A stretch of 64,000 bases of DNA, taken from the NCBI GenBank assembly GCA_963812255.1, contig CAWEUM010000002.1:372001-436000 (forward strand). Direction: 5' to 3'. The position numbers and the translations under genes are program-made. The notes under the pieces are model-generated. The model saw only the letters and a list, made by a program, of their open reading frames with translations, searched no databases and was not told the DNA's origin. Of this stretch, positions 52,001 through 60,683 are shown in pieces. Position 1 is the stretch's first letter. The number at the start of each line of letters is the position of its first letter. Source of the stretch: DATJGR01 sp963812255. GTDB taxonomy: Bacteria; Pseudomonadota; Gammaproteobacteria; Pseudomonadales; Azotimanducaceae.

Positions 52001-52896
52001 AGAATGTCATAGCGATCGCGCAGCTCACGCCGCAACAGTTTCGACGTTTCGTGGATGTCGCGCTCGCCGGCGAGAAACACCAGCACATCGCTCGCGCGTT
52101 GCACCGGTTTGCGTTCGATCTCACCGATTGTCGCGAGAATCTGTTGGTCGAGATCAGCATCGGTATCGTCAGACGGACGATAGACGACTTCCACCGGGTA
52201 GCCGCGCCCACCCACCTGCACGACAGGCGCGTCCGCAAAATGCTTCGAGAACGCGGCCACGTCGATCGTCGCGCTGGTAACGATCACCTTCAGATCTTGG
52301 CGCCGACCGAGCAGAACCTTGACGTAACCCAACAGGAAATCGATGTTCAGGCTGCGTTCATGCGCTTCGTCGATGATCAATAGTTCGTAGTTCGCAAGCC
52401 AACGGTCACTGCTGATCTCGTTGAGCAGCAGGCCGTCGGTCATCACCTTGACCAGTGTGCCGCGCGACGTTTGATCGCTGAACCGGACCGCATAACCCAC
52501 CTGCTCGCCGAGCGCCACCGCGAGTTCTTCCGCGATGCGACGCGACACCGCGCGAGCAGCGATTCGCCGCGGCTGGGTATGACCGATCAGCCCTCGCACG
52601 CCATATCCGGCCGCGAGGCACAGCTTCGGCAGTTGGGTGGTCTTTCCGGATCCGGTCTCGCCGGCCACGATCACCACGCGATGCCGGTCGAGCAGGCCAC
52701 GAATCTCCTCGACGTGACGGGAAATCGGCAGCACTTCCGGAAACGTCACGCTGGGCACGCTGGCGCGTCGTTGCTGCAGGTGTTGCTGCGCGCGTCCGAG
52801 CGCATCTGAAGCGCGTTCGCGATCGTCGCGGAATGCACGCTCGAGCGAGCGCACGTCGCGCAACATCACCGAATCATGCGCAAATTCGTTGCTCAA
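49063..52896 (-). CDS. hrpA: ATP-dependent RNA helicase HrpA
   Basis: A 1277-residue DEAH-box helicase, close to the usual 1300. Walker A GETGSGKTTQLPKL and TQPRRIAARAVSRR follow within the first 130 residues, then DEAHERSLN, SATID and, in the second RecA domain, SGGRRRIVLATNVAETSLTV and QRKGRCGRIAPGVCYRL. A winged-helix/ratchet and OB-fold region follows, and the C-terminal half holds the HrpA-specific DUF3418. It remodels mRNA and resolves stalled ribosomes. MlaA lies downstream on the same strand with a 63-base gap. A later start at M11 is possible. Confidence 0.95.
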   Translation of the reverse strand: MSNEFAHDSVMLRDVRSLERAFRDDRERASDALGRAQQHLQQRRASVPSVTFPEVLPISRHVEEIRGLLDRHRVVIVAGETGSGKTTQLPKLCLAAGYGVRGLIGHTQPRRIAARAVSRRIAEELAVALGEQVGYAVRFSDQTSRGTLVKVMTDGLLLNEISSDRWLANYELLIIDEAHERSLNIDFLLGYVKVLLGRRQDLKVIVTSATIDVAAFSKHFADAPVVQVGGRGYPVEVVYRPSDDTDADLDQQILATIGEIERKPVQRASDVLVFLAGERDIHETSKLLRRELRDRYDILPLYARLPVSEQQRIFASGGRRRIVLATNVAETSLTVPNIGFVVDPGYARLSRYSYRSKLQRLPIERISQASADQRKGRCGRIAPGVCYRLYAESDYLAQPAFTDPEIRRTNLAAVVLQMRAFGLGDIETFPFLDPPEPRAIRDALTLLTELGALSDGRLTPVGRDMARLPIDPRLARMLLEAAKQNATSELLVIASGLALQDPRERPLDFRAAADAAHRQFVDKRSDYLGYFNLWNWHETSRQELTSAALKRACRERFLSFQRMREWRDLHRQLLLAVRDLGMRPNTRAASYEAIHRSILAGSLSLVGLQDERGDYLGARGLRFRIFPGSALASMRPKWLVSSEISETQRIYARCVAAVEAAWIEAAAQRLVKRSYSEPHWDPRRGEAVAFEKVSMFGLPLVEKRRASFKRIDAAQSREILIRAGLLAGAVTTKAEFLHHNLALVREVNALEAKQRRRDLLASDDVLAAFYDERIPADVCDAKQLESWRRRAELHDPKLLFMSREHVLQQLDANIEDEDFPSALVLQDVEFRLRYSFAPGAPDDGVSLQVPIGLLAHVRQEPLDWLVPGLLGAKCEAMIRSLPKALRRPLAPVPEKVEAIAPKLLRADVYRRGRLERVLGERVDGMYGVRIPLDAWRVDVIDAHLRMNVQVRDAKGHLVDQDRDLAALLGRLRTRITQRLDTQHVRESLEVHRLTHFPDAEVPSQRVLDDGEGRLIVYPALFDRGDSVSLVMTASAAEQRRASRDGYSRIALLNDQKTTRTLRNLLKKERDLGLHYASLGSAERLADELLRASAWYTFFDADELPRTAAEWEARIAQRRNRWPGRFETLLGLAKEIMAARFEVVRALDEAKSPAYVDAVRNMSAQVARLVPADFLGRIPLRYLKEIPRYLEAIQHRLGGLQGRIAKDAQASAEIAAFETRLDRVVDKLGERDDLADVRFEIEEYRIAVFAQRLRTRGKVSAKRLESTLVPLEEEAGMR

Positions 52897-52920
52897 ACCT
52901 GCGTGTCCGGTGTGGTGCGC

Positions 52921-54093
52921 CTACTTGGTGAGGGCGCTCATGCCCTCTTCGAGACCCCGGATCGTCAACGGATACATGTTCCCGTTGACCAGCTCACGCG
53001 TCATCGCCACCGAGTTCGAGTACTCCCAGGTCTCCTGCGGCGTTGGATTGATCCAGATCAGCTTGTCATACAGGTGCGCGAAGCGGCTTATCCACACGGC
53101 ACCAGGCTCTTCGTTCCAATGCTCCACGCTGCCGCCGGCGTGGGTGATTTCGTATGGAGCCATCGTCGCGTCACCGACGAACACCACTTTATAGTCGTGC
53201 GCATACTTGTTGAGGATCTCGAACGTCGCCATGCGTTCGTTCATGCGGCGACGGTTGTCCTTCCACACCGATTCGTAGATGAAATTGTGGAAGTAGTAAC
53301 TCTCCAGGTGTTTGAATTCGGTGCGGGTCGCCGAGAACAACTCCTCGCAGATCTTCACGTGCGCATCCATCGACCCGCCGATGTCGAAGAAGCACAGAAC
53401 CTTGACGGTGTTCTTGCGCTCCGGCTGCATGCGGATATCGAGCATCCCGCCGTTGTCGGCGGTCGCCCGGATCGTGCCGCGCATGTCGAGTTCTTCGTCT
53501 TTGCCGGTACGCGCAAATTTGCGCAATCGTCGCAGCGCGATCTTGATGTTGCGGGTACCGAGTTCGACGGAATCGTCGAGGTTTTTATACTGGCGCTCGT
53601 CCCAGACTTTCTTGGCTTTCTTCTTCTTACCCTTGCCGAGTCCACCGGCTCCTTTGCGCCCCTGCTGCTCGGGATCGTCGCCCTCCTGACCCTCTTTGCC
53701 CTCTTTGCCTTCTTTCGCTTGACGCTTCTCTTCTTCCTCGCGTGCTTTCTGGAACGCTTCGATCAGCTTCTCCAGGCCACCAAGCGATTTGATCTTTTCC
53801 AGTTCTTCCGGGGTCAGTGATTTCTCGAATTCGCGCCGCAGCCACTCGTCCGGAATCAACGATTCCAGCATGCCGTGCAAGTCCTCGAGACCCTTGAAAT
53901 ATGCCGAAAATGCCCGATCGAATTTGTCGTAGTTCTTTTCGTCTTTGACGAGACAGGTGCGGCTGAGCAAGTAGAAGTCGTCGATGTTCGCATAGGCAAC
54001 GCGCAACTGCAGCGCCGCGAGTAAATCCATCAGCTCTCGCAACGTCACCGGCAACTTGTACTTGCGCAACGTCAGGAAAAAGTTGATCAACAC
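52921..54093 (-). CDS. VWA (CoxE-like) protein
   Basis: A 390-residue protein. The N-terminal half (1-100) is helical, a linker rich in Lys/Glu/Gly (about 120-165) precedes a von Willebrand A-type domain (about 230-385). The metal-ion-dependent adhesion site is VLCFFDIGGSMDAHV, a DxGGS variant of the usual DxSxS, followed by YYFHNFIYESVW and VFVGDATMAPYEIT. It is 34 bases downstream of the MoxR-type AAA+ gene on the same strand. VWA/MoxR pairs act as chaperone-like complexes for cofactor or enzyme maturation; the client is unknown. Confidence 0.85.
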   Translation of the reverse strand: MLINFFLTLRKYKLPVTLRELMDLLAALQLRVAYANIDDFYLLSRTCLVKDEKNYDKFDRAFSAYFKGLEDLHGMLESLIPDEWLRREFEKSLTPEELEKIKSLGGLEKLIEAFQKAREEEEKRQAKEGKEGKEGQEGDDPEQQGRKGAGGLGKGKKKKAKKVWDERQYKNLDDSVELGTRNIKIALRRLRKFARTGKDEELDMRGTIRATADNGGMLDIRMQPERKNTVKVLCFFDIGGSMDAHVKICEELFSATRTEFKHLESYYFHNFIYESVWKDNRRRMNERMATFEILNKYAHDYKVVFVGDATMAPYEITHAGGSVEHWNEEPGAVWISRFAHLYDKLIWINPTPQETWEYSNSVAMTRELVNGNMYPLTIRGLEEGMSALTK

Positions 54094-54127
54094 GTCTAAG
54101 CTCCTACCGCACGAACGGTGCGGCCAT

Positions 54128-54976
54128 TCAACCGCGGCTGTTGCGGCGATTCATGAACGCCAGTCGTTCGAGCAGATGCACGTCCTGTTCGTTTTTGACC
54201 AACGCGCCGTACAGCGGCGGGATCGCCTTGCTCGGGTCGCGGTTGGTGAGAATTTCGTCCGGAATGTCGTCGGCCATCAATAGTTTCAGCCAGTCGATCA
54301 GTTCTGAGGTGGACGGTTTTTTCTTCATTCCCGGCACCTTGCGGACATCGAAGAAAATGTCCATCGCTTCTTTGACAAGATCTTTTTTGATCTCCGGATA
54401 ATGCACGTCGACGATCGCCTGCATCGTTTCGCGATCCGGAAAATTGATGTAGTGAAAGAAACAGCGCCGCAGGAATGCATCCGGCAGTTCCTTTTCGTTG
54501 TTGGACGTGATCACGACGACCGGCCGTTCTTTCGCCTTGATCGTTTCGCCGGTTTCGTAGACGAAGAACTCCATGCGGTCGAGTTCCTGGAGCAGGTCAT
54601 TGGGAAACTCGATGTCGGCCTTGTCGATCTCGTCGATCAACAACACGACTCGTTTCGACGATTCGAACGCCTGCCACAGTTTGCCTTTCTTGATGTAGTT
54701 GCGAATGTCCTTGACGCGCTCGTCACCGAGTTGCGAATCACGCAACCGGGTGACCGCGTCGTATTCGTACAGCCCCTGTTGTGCCTTGGTCGTCGACTTG
54801 ATGTGCCACTGAATCAGTTCCATACCCAGCGTCGACGCGATCTCTTCTGCGAGGAGCGTCTTGCCTGTTCCGGGCTCACCCTTGACCAGCAGCGGACGCT
54901 GCAGCTTCACCGCCGCATCGACGGCCATGCTCAACTCATCGGTGGAAATGTACGTGGCGGTGCTGTCAAAAATCAT
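54128..54976 (-). CDS. MoxR-family AAA+ ATPase
   Basis: A 282-residue AAA+ ATPase with Walker A GEPGTGKTLLAEEI (about 37-50), Walker B VVLLIDEIDKADIEF (about 110-124), the sensor-1 segment VVITSNNEKELPDAFLRRC, and a C-terminal helical lid. It belongs to the MoxR class that pairs with VWA proteins, here the adjacent gene. A DUF/regulatory partner is not present. The start ATG 54976 fits the family length. The region upstream contains a 97-base gap with an AT-rich stretch and could hold the promoter. Confidence 0.9.
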   Translation of the reverse strand: MIFDSTATYISTDELSMAVDAAVKLQRPLLVKGEPGTGKTLLAEEIASTLGMELIQWHIKSTTKAQQGLYEYDAVTRLRDSQLGDERVKDIRNYIKKGKLWQAFESSKRVVLLIDEIDKADIEFPNDLLQELDRMEFFVYETGETIKAKERPVVVITSNNEKELPDAFLRRCFFHYINFPDRETMQAIVDVHYPEIKKDLVKEAMDIFFDVRKVPGMKKKPSTSELIDWLKLLMADDIPDEILTNRDPSKAIPPLYGALVKNEQDVHLLERLAFMNRRNSRG

Positions 54977-55073
54977 CGATTGATGTCTCGTTTAAGTGAG
55001 CTGAATTAGGAATCGAGTACTTTAATTGCCGCCCAAAGGCATAGCAAGCAAGCACCCGTGCCGCATGAAACCA

Positions 55074-55493
55074 CTAGGCGTCGGACCGCGGACCCGGCGC
55101 TCCCGTCGCCGGGGGGCCACGCCAACGATCCTGCGCTGGCGACGCCGATACCACAGGTGCGGCATCGGGCTCACCTGCGCGCCACCGACGCACCGCGCCG
55201 ACTATCAGAAACAGCACGAGGATGAACAGGCTCGCCAACCCGAGCGCAGTCAGCGCCGGACGTGCATTGCCGTCGGCGCGAAACACGCCTTCGAACAGCG
55301 CGACGACAAAGGCCGGTGCATAGTGGCCGGCGACCACCTCGATCCGCCACGGCAACATCAGCCAGACGGCGGCCAGACACCGCAGCAGCGAGCGAAGCCA
55401 CGGGTTCGGAATCGAACGGGTCAGCACGAACACGCCCGCAAGGGTTCCGAGACCCGCGAGGGCGACAACGCCCCACGCAACGACGTCGTCCAT
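55074..55493 (-). CDS. Small integral membrane protein
   Basis: A 139-residue protein with three to four hydrophobic segments (AWGVVALAGLGTLAGVFVLT, LRCLAAVWLMLPW, YAPAFVVALFEGVF, LTALGLASLFILVLFLIVGA) and a proline/alanine-rich soluble tail. It starts one base after the stop of the UPF0260 gene, the last gene of the dnaX-recR-rnd operon. Such small membrane proteins are often found at the end of this operon in gammaproteobacteria. Function unknown. Confidence 0.7.
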   Translation of the reverse strand: MDDVVAWGVVALAGLGTLAGVFVLTRSIPNPWLRSLLRCLAAVWLMLPWRIEVVAGHYAPAFVVALFEGVFRADGNARPALTALGLASLFILVLFLIVGAVRRWRAGEPDAAPVVSASPAQDRWRGPPATGAPGPRSDA

Positions 55494-55955
55494 TCAGGCT
55501 CCACTCCGCTTCGGTTCGATCCAATGCACGATGCGCTGTTCGATGTCGTCCGGATGCACGTGCGCTTCCGACATCGCGCGACCACGCACCGATATGCCGG
55601 CACGGTGCACCGAATCGCGATCTCCCGATAGCAGGTAGTGCCACCACATCAGTTCGCGGCCTTCGGCACGCAGCCGATACGCGCATGTTTCGGGCAACCA
55701 GTGCAGCGCGGCCACCGCCTGCGCATCGAATTCGATGCAATCAGGTACCCGAACGTGGCGTTGCGAATAGTCCGTGCAGCGGCAGCTGTCAACATCGAGC
55801 AGATGACAGGTGACATTCGTGCAGCCGATGCGATGCGTGTCTTCGTCTTCGAGCTTGAGCTGACAACATTGCGCACAGCCATCGCACAGCGCTTCCCATT
55901 CGTCACTGCTCAGTTCGTCGAGCCGCTTCGTACGCCAGAACGCCGTATCAGTCAC
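55494..55955 (-). CDS. ycgN: UPF0260 (YcgN) cysteine-cluster protein
   Basis: A 153-residue protein with many cysteines: CDGCAQCCQLKLED near the start, CTNVTCHLLDVDSCRCTDYS in the middle, DCIEF and a last C in ETCAYRLRAEGRELMWWHYL. This is the YcgN/UPF0260 signature, possibly a metal- or Fe-S-binding protein. It starts with GTG overlapping the YcgL stop (GTGA), so the genes are translationally coupled. Highly conserved in Gammaproteobacteria but function unknown. Confidence 0.9.
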   Translation of the reverse strand: MTDTAFWRTKRLDELSSDEWEALCDGCAQCCQLKLEDEDTHRIGCTNVTCHLLDVDSCRCTDYSQRHVRVPDCIEFDAQAVAALHWLPETCAYRLRAEGRELMWWHYLLSGDRDSVHRAGISVRGRAMSEAHVHPDDIEQRIVHWIEPKRSGA

Positions 55956-56203
55956 GCTTGAAATCCATCGACGCTGGGCGGGAGCTGCAGGTAGAACCCT
56001 CGTGTCGCGATCGCATCGAGCACCGCGGGCGCTTCACTGCGCGCCAGGCGGCGCTCGGGGGTCAACTCCAGCCTCATCGCTTCCTCGGGTGTGCCGAAGC
56101 GCGCCAGCAAAGCTGCCGGAACCCGATCGAGTCCCTCGTGCTGATCGACGAACAAATACATGTCGGCGACGCGGACGCTCTTGTAGACGATGACGTGCCT
56201 CAT
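55952..56203 (-). CDS. ycgL: YcgL-family protein
   Basis: An 83-residue protein. MRHVIVYKSVRVADMYLFVD and the C-terminal FYLQLPPSV mark the YcgL domain, a small alpha/beta fold of unknown function that is restricted to gammaproteobacteria and helps place the organism. ATG overlaps the rnd stop (ATGA), and the stop overlaps the ycgN start. The middle (ARFGTPEEAMRLELTPERRL) is typical. Confidence 0.92.
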   Translation of the reverse strand: MRHVIVYKSVRVADMYLFVDQHEGLDRVPAALLARFGTPEEAMRLELTPERRLARSEAPAVLDAIATRGFYLQLPPSVDGFQA

Positions 56204-57318
56204 GCGCCGGCGGGCTCGGTCAGTTTCGCCGCAAAGATCTCACCGACGAGCTGGCGTCGCCAGCCCCGGAAGTTGGCCGGCAACCGACCATCTGCGCGCA
56301 CGCTACGCAGACAGGACTCGAGATCGCGCCGCCTCGACAACAGTTCCTCGGCCATCTCGAGCGAGCGGGCGCGCTCCGCACCAATCGCTTTGAGTTCCTT
56401 CAACGCCCGCGTTTCGGAGGTCGTAAACGGTGCCGGTAGCGGCACCGGAAGCGCCTCCTCCGGCAATGCATCCGCCTGCCCGATCAACGCCAACAGTTCC
56501 TTTCCGTGGCGACGCGCAGAGATGGGTTCAACACTGTCGTACAAGGCGTCGCGATCGATGACGCGTTGTAGAGCCAACTCGACGAGCTGATCATCCTTCA
56601 CCACATGGCCGCGCGGCAGGTCCTTGTCGCGGGCGTAGCGCTCCCGCCACGCACACAACGCACGCAGGCGAGCGAGCTGGCGTGCATCGCATCGCCACGC
56701 TTTGCGGACGTTCTGATAGCAGGTATCCGGATCGACGAGCGAGAAGCCGACCCGATGCTCCATCTCCTCGCCGAACCACGCCAGCCGCCCAAGCCGGGTC
56801 AGATCGGCGACTTGAGCCCGGTACACCGCGAGCAGATCCACCACGTCCTCGACCGCATAGCGCAATTGCTCCTCACGCAGAGGACGCGCCAGCCAGTCCG
56901 AGCGCGTCTCGTGTTTGTCGAGCACAACGCCTGTATAGCGCTGAACCAGATTGGCATAGCTCGGGCTGAATTCTGCGCCGAGAAACCCCGATGCCACTTG
57001 GGTATCGAACAGACGCGCCGGAGTTGCGTCGAAGTGATGCGCGAACACTTCCAGATCCTCGGAACACGCATGCATCACTTTGACGATGGATGCGTCCTCC
57101 AACAATGACCTGAATTCTGCCCAACGCGTGATCCGAAGCGGATCGACCACTGCAAGCTCGTCATCCGTCGCAACCTGATACAACGCCGCGATCGGAAAGA
57201 ACGTCCGAGTGCGAATGAATTCGGTATCGATGCCAACGACCGCACACTGCCTCCAGCGCGCAACCGCGGCGACGAAGTCACTATCGTCGTCGATGTAGCC
57301 GTACTGGGCGTGAGTCAA
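56200..57318 (-). CDS. rnd: Ribonuclease D
   Basis: A 372-residue 3'-5' exonuclease. The DEDD catalytic residues are seen as VVGIDTEFIRTRTF (about 29-42), MHACSEDLEVFAHH and YAVEDVVDLLAVYRAQ. An HRDC-like domain follows (about 215-300: LARLRALCAWRERYARD). It trims tRNA and rRNA 3' ends. The start is TTG at 57318, overlapping the recR stop (TTGA); no ATG lies nearby in frame. It precedes ycgL in the same operon. Confidence 0.93.
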   Translation of the reverse strand: MTHAQYGYIDDDSDFVAAVARWRQCAVVGIDTEFIRTRTFFPIAALYQVATDDELAVVDPLRITRWAEFRSLLEDASIVKVMHACSEDLEVFAHHFDATPARLFDTQVASGFLGAEFSPSYANLVQRYTGVVLDKHETRSDWLARPLREEQLRYAVEDVVDLLAVYRAQVADLTRLGRLAWFGEEMEHRVGFSLVDPDTCYQNVRKAWRCDARQLARLRALCAWRERYARDKDLPRGHVVKDDQLVELALQRVIDRDALYDSVEPISARRHGKELLALIGQADALPEEALPVPLPAPFTTSETRALKELKAIGAERARSLEMAEELLSRRRDLESCLRSVRADGRLPANFRGWRRQLVGEIFAAKLTEPAGA

Positions 57319-57923
57319 TCGATACCCCCGATCCTGCGTCGACCCGTCAGCGCGTGCACGATCGTGCCACCATCGACATATTCGAGTTCACCGCCGAGCG
57401 GCACACCATGCGCAATCCGCGACAAGCGCACGCGCGCGTGACGCAGGCTTTCGGTGATGTAGTGCGCGGTGGCTTCGCCCTCAACCGTTGGGTTCGTCGC
57501 CAGAATGACTTCTTCCAGCTCACCTTGTGCCACCTGTTCGGCCAGCGCGTCCAGACCAAGCGACTCAGGACCGATCCCGTCGATCGGAGACAGCCGTCCA
57601 TGCAGCACGAAGTAAACGCCGCGATATCCACCGGCGTGCTCTATGGCAAATATATCGGCCGCGGACTCGACAACACACAGCGTCTTCTGATCGCGCCGCT
57701 CATCGCCGCAGATCCCGCACAACTCGAGTTCGCTGAACGTGCGACAGCGGCGGCAGTATCCGACGGTGTCGATTGCCTCGATCAACGTATCCGCCAACTG
57801 ACGCGCGCGACTGCGGTGCTGGCGGAGCACGGAAAGTGCCATGCGCTGCGCCGTCTTCGGTCCCACACCGGGCAGCACCTGGAACGCTTCGATCAGACGA
57901 TCGATCAACGGACTGATGTGCAT
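57315..57923 (-). CDS. recR: Recombination protein RecR
   Basis: A 202-residue protein: N-terminal helix-hairpin-helix (LIEAFQVLPGVGPKTAQRM), a C4 zinc finger (CRRCRTFSELELCGICGD) and a Toprim domain with VVESAADIFAIEHAGGYRGV and EVILATNPTVEGEATAHY. With RecO it loads RecA onto gapped DNA. The ATG at 57923 is preferred to a TTG one codon upstream. It lies 18 bases after ybaB and ends within the rnd start codon. Confidence 0.95.
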   Translation of the reverse strand: MHISPLIDRLIEAFQVLPGVGPKTAQRMALSVLRQHRSRARQLADTLIEAIDTVGYCRRCRTFSELELCGICGDERRDQKTLCVVESAADIFAIEHAGGYRGVYFVLHGRLSPIDGIGPESLGLDALAEQVAQGELEEVILATNPTVEGEATAHYITESLRHARVRLSRIAHGVPLGGELEYVDGGTIVHALTGRRRIGGID

Positions 57924-57941
57924 CAAACGCGTGACATATCG

Positions 57942-58262
57942 CTAGAACGGCAACTTGAAGCCGTCGGGGAGCCCGAGCCCCGCGGTCAGGCTGGCCATCT
58001 TTTCCTGTTGCATCCGTTCGGCACGATGCACAGCGTCGTTGATCGCGGCTGCGATCAGATCTTCGAGCACCTCGCGGTCTTCACTCGCGATATTGGGATC
58101 GATCTGAACACGGCGTGCCTCATGCCGTCCGTTCAAGGTGACCTTCACCATTCCGGCGCCTGCTTCGCCTGTCACCTCGAGCTGTGCGAGTTCCGCTTGC
58201 ATCGCCTGCATGCGCTCCTGCATCTGCTGCGCCTGCTTCATCAGATCCGTAATGCCTTTCAT
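57942..58262 (-). CDS. ybaB: YbaB/EbfC nucleoid-associated protein
   Basis: A 106-residue protein: starts MKGITDLMKQAQQMQERMQA, contains VTGEAGAGMVKVTLNGRHEA, and ends LTAGLGLPDGFKLPF. This is the standard YbaB/EbfC DNA-binding dimer, encoded between dnaX and recR in nearly all gammaproteobacteria. The gap to dnaX is 21 bases. Confidence 0.95.
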   Translation of the reverse strand: MKGITDLMKQAQQMQERMQAMQAELAQLEVTGEAGAGMVKVTLNGRHEARRVQIDPNIASEDREVLEDLIAAAINDAVHRAERMQQEKMASLTAGLGLPDGFKLPF

Positions 58263-58283
58263 GTGCCGCCTTTGCTTGCGTGC

Positions 58284-59873
58284 CTATTTGATAGGACGCA
58301 CCGAATCGAGATTCAGTTCCGCGTCGAATTCGGACATCAACGAACGCACCGTGACGTCTTCGCGCAACGCGGCGACCGCTTGTTCATGCTGCTCTGCATG
58401 CTCCCGCCGAAACCTCACTGCCGGTGTCTCCTCAGGTGGCTCGCCGGTGACGATCGTGACGTTCTGCTCGCGTCCGATCCACGCACCGAGCGCGCGTTCG
58501 ATGGTACGCGTTTGCGCATCGTTGAGCAGCGTGTCGTGCGCATCGTCCAGACACAATACCCACCGATCACCCATGCGCTCGAGCGGATAGGCATTCTCGA
58601 CGATCATGCGCGCAACTCCGCCGATTTCCAGTGCCTGCACCGTGATATACCAATCGTCGCCCATCGCCGGCGCCCTCGCCGCAGCTGCGGGTCCGCTGCG
58701 CGGCAAATCGGCCGCGGGCTTGCCGCGCGCCCCATCGCGGCCGTTAGTCGCCTTGCCTGGCGCGACTGTTCGGGTCGCGAGCGGTGGGTCGAGCGGCTCG
58801 AAGGCAAGCAACCGCAGCATGACCATTTCGAATCCGCAGCGCGGATCCGGCGCCAGCGACAGGTCGCGCAGACCGAGCAGCACGATCTGATAGAACAATT
58901 GCACGGTTTCGGAACTCATCGCCGCCGCAAAACGTTGTGCAACGACCCCATCCTCTTCGGTGTCGTCTTCGCGCGCACCGACCGCTTGCGCAATGGCCAC
59001 TTCATGCAGCATCTCCAGCAGCGCGCCCAGTACCTCTGCGAAATCGACGGCACGTTCGGCCAGCATCCGGCATTGCCCCAGAACCGCTTCGGCGTCCGAC
59101 GCCAGCACGGCGCTCAGCAGCGGTTCGATTTCGTCGTGACCGATGCTGCCGAGCATCTCGAGCACGTCCCGCTCGCGAACTTTCCCGCCACCATGAGACA
59201 CCGCCTGTTCGGTAAGGCTGAGCGCGTCTCGCATACTGCCGTGTGCGGCGCGGGCGAGCGCCGTCAACGCGGCTTGATCGAACTCGATGGACTCCCGCGT
59301 CAGCACCTCACTCAGATAGCCCGAGATGATTTGAGGTAGCACGTTTTTCAGCTGAAACTGCAGGCAGCGCGACAATACCGTCATCGGTACCTTCTTCGGA
59401 TCGGTCGTCGCCAGCATGAACTTGACGTGCGGTGGGGGTTCCTCCAGCGTCTTCAGCAGCGCGTTGAAGCTGTGTCCCGACAACATGTGCACTTCGTCGA
59501 TCAGATACACCTTGTAGCGCCCGCGTGTCGGCAGGTATTGCACGTTGTCGAGCAGGTCTCGTGTATCGTCGACTTTCGTGCGCGATGCCGCATCGACCTC
59601 GATCAGATCGACAAAGCGGCCATCCGCGATTTCACGGCACGCACTGCACACGCCACACGGCGTCGCCGTGACGCCGGTCTCGCAGTTGAGGCATTTGGCC
59701 AAGATGCGCGCGATCGTGGTTTTGCCGACGCCGCGAGTCCCGGTGAACAGGTATGCGTGGTGGACGCGTTCGTTGTCGAGTGCATGCGTCAGCGCACGCA
59801 CGACGTGATCCTGACCCACGAGGGCATCGAACCCTGCAGGGCGGAGCTTGCGTGCGAACACCTGGTAACTCAT
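58284..59873 (-). CDS. dnaX: DNA polymerase III tau/gamma subunit
   Basis: A 529-residue clamp-loader ATPase. GTRGVGKTTIARI is Walker A (about 45-57), with the zinc module C-N-C...CGVCSAC (about 64-80), DEVHMLSGHSFNALLKTLEE with Walker B and SRC box (SRCLQFQLKN) following. The C terminus (about 380-529) is the tau-specific extension with LEIGGVARMIVENAYPLERM. No clear slippery A-run for programmed frameshifting to gamma was noted. First gene of the dnaX-ybaB-recR-rnd-ycgL-ycgN unit; ATG 59873 is 104 bases from the divergent phosphodiesterase gene. Confidence 0.96.
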   Translation of the reverse strand: MSYQVFARKLRPAGFDALVGQDHVVRALTHALDNERVHHAYLFTGTRGVGKTTIARILAKCLNCETGVTATPCGVCSACREIADGRFVDLIEVDAASRTKVDDTRDLLDNVQYLPTRGRYKVYLIDEVHMLSGHSFNALLKTLEEPPPHVKFMLATTDPKKVPMTVLSRCLQFQLKNVLPQIISGYLSEVLTRESIEFDQAALTALARAAHGSMRDALSLTEQAVSHGGGKVRERDVLEMLGSIGHDEIEPLLSAVLASDAEAVLGQCRMLAERAVDFAEVLGALLEMLHEVAIAQAVGAREDDTEEDGVVAQRFAAAMSSETVQLFYQIVLLGLRDLSLAPDPRCGFEMVMLRLLAFEPLDPPLATRTVAPGKATNGRDGARGKPAADLPRSGPAAAARAPAMGDDWYITVQALEIGGVARMIVENAYPLERMGDRWVLCLDDAHDTLLNDAQTRTIERALGAWIGREQNVTIVTGEPPEETPAVRFRREHAEQHEQAVAALREDVTVRSLMSEFDAELNLDSVRPIK

Positions 59874-59976
59874 CGCGAGATCCTCAACAACGCTGTCGCG
59901 ACGCCTCGCCGCGTCAATACGATCCTGGCGCCGATGCGATGCTATTGTAGGTGTCCGTCCCTCGCACTGTCACCGC

Positions 59977-60669
59977 ATGCGTTCTGCCGAACCATTTATG
60001 ATCATCGGACACCGCGGCGCCTCCGGCCTCGAGCCTGAAAATACCCTGCGCTCGTTTGCGCGCGCGCTCGACATCGGCGTCGATGCCGTCGAACTCGATG
60101 TCTATTGCGTCGAGGGTCGGCTCGTCGTCATCCACGACGAAACGCTGGAACGCACCACCAACGGGCATGGCTACGTTGCCTCCACGCCGTTCGATGTGCT
60201 GCGCACACTGGACGCCGGCGAGGACGAGCGCATTCCGACCTTGGATGAGGTACTGGCGCTGGTCGGCGGCCGGGCCATCGTCAATGTCGAACTCAAGGGG
60301 GACGGCAGCGCAGCACCGGTTGCGCAATGCATCTCGGCGCATACGGGCGTACAGACTCTGGTGTCGTCGTTTCATCACCGCGAACTGGCACGCTTCGTCG
60401 AAGCGTCTCCTCACACCCGAGTCGCACCGCTGTTTCATCGCGCTTCGCCACGGATGTTCGACATCGCCACGTCGCTGCGAGCGTGGTCGATCAACCTCGG
60501 CGCGAAACTCGCCAGCGAAGAGCGGTTGCGAGCGATCACCGAACGGGGCTATCGATCGCTGATTTACACTGTCAACGATTCGACCATCGCCATGCAATTG
60601 AAGGCGGCCGGCGCATCGGGCATCTTCACCGACTTTCCCGATCGCATGCAGGCGCTCCGGAGTGGATGA
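59977..60669 (+). CDS. Glycerophosphodiester phosphodiesterase
   Basis: A 230-residue GDPD enzyme without signal peptide (cytosolic, UgpQ type). IIGHRGASGLEPENTLRSF (about 9-27) gives the HRG and E-N-T motif; VELDVYCVEGRLVVIHDETL carries the catalytic E/D and His; GIFTDFPDRM is the conserved end. It hydrolyses glycerophosphodiesters to sn-glycerol 3-phosphate. Starts at 59977 or, equally plausible, ATG 59998. It is divergent from dnaX. Confidence 0.9.
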   Translation: MRSAEPFMIIGHRGASGLEPENTLRSFARALDIGVDAVELDVYCVEGRLVVIHDETLERTTNGHGYVASTPFDVLRTLDAGEDERIPTLDEVLALVGGRAIVNVELKGDGSAAPVAQCISAHTGVQTLVSSFHHRELARFVEASPHTRVAPLFHRASPRMFDIATSLRAWSINLGAKLASEERLRAITERGYRSLIYTVNDSTIAMQLKAAGASGIFTDFPDRMQALRSG

Positions 60670-60683
60670 GCCGGGCGTAGCCG

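Noticed and set aside
57354..59339. Very long forward open frame (661 codons) across recR, ybaB and dnaX
   Set aside because: Shadow of three recognised reverse-strand genes; codon bias and composition follow the other strand.
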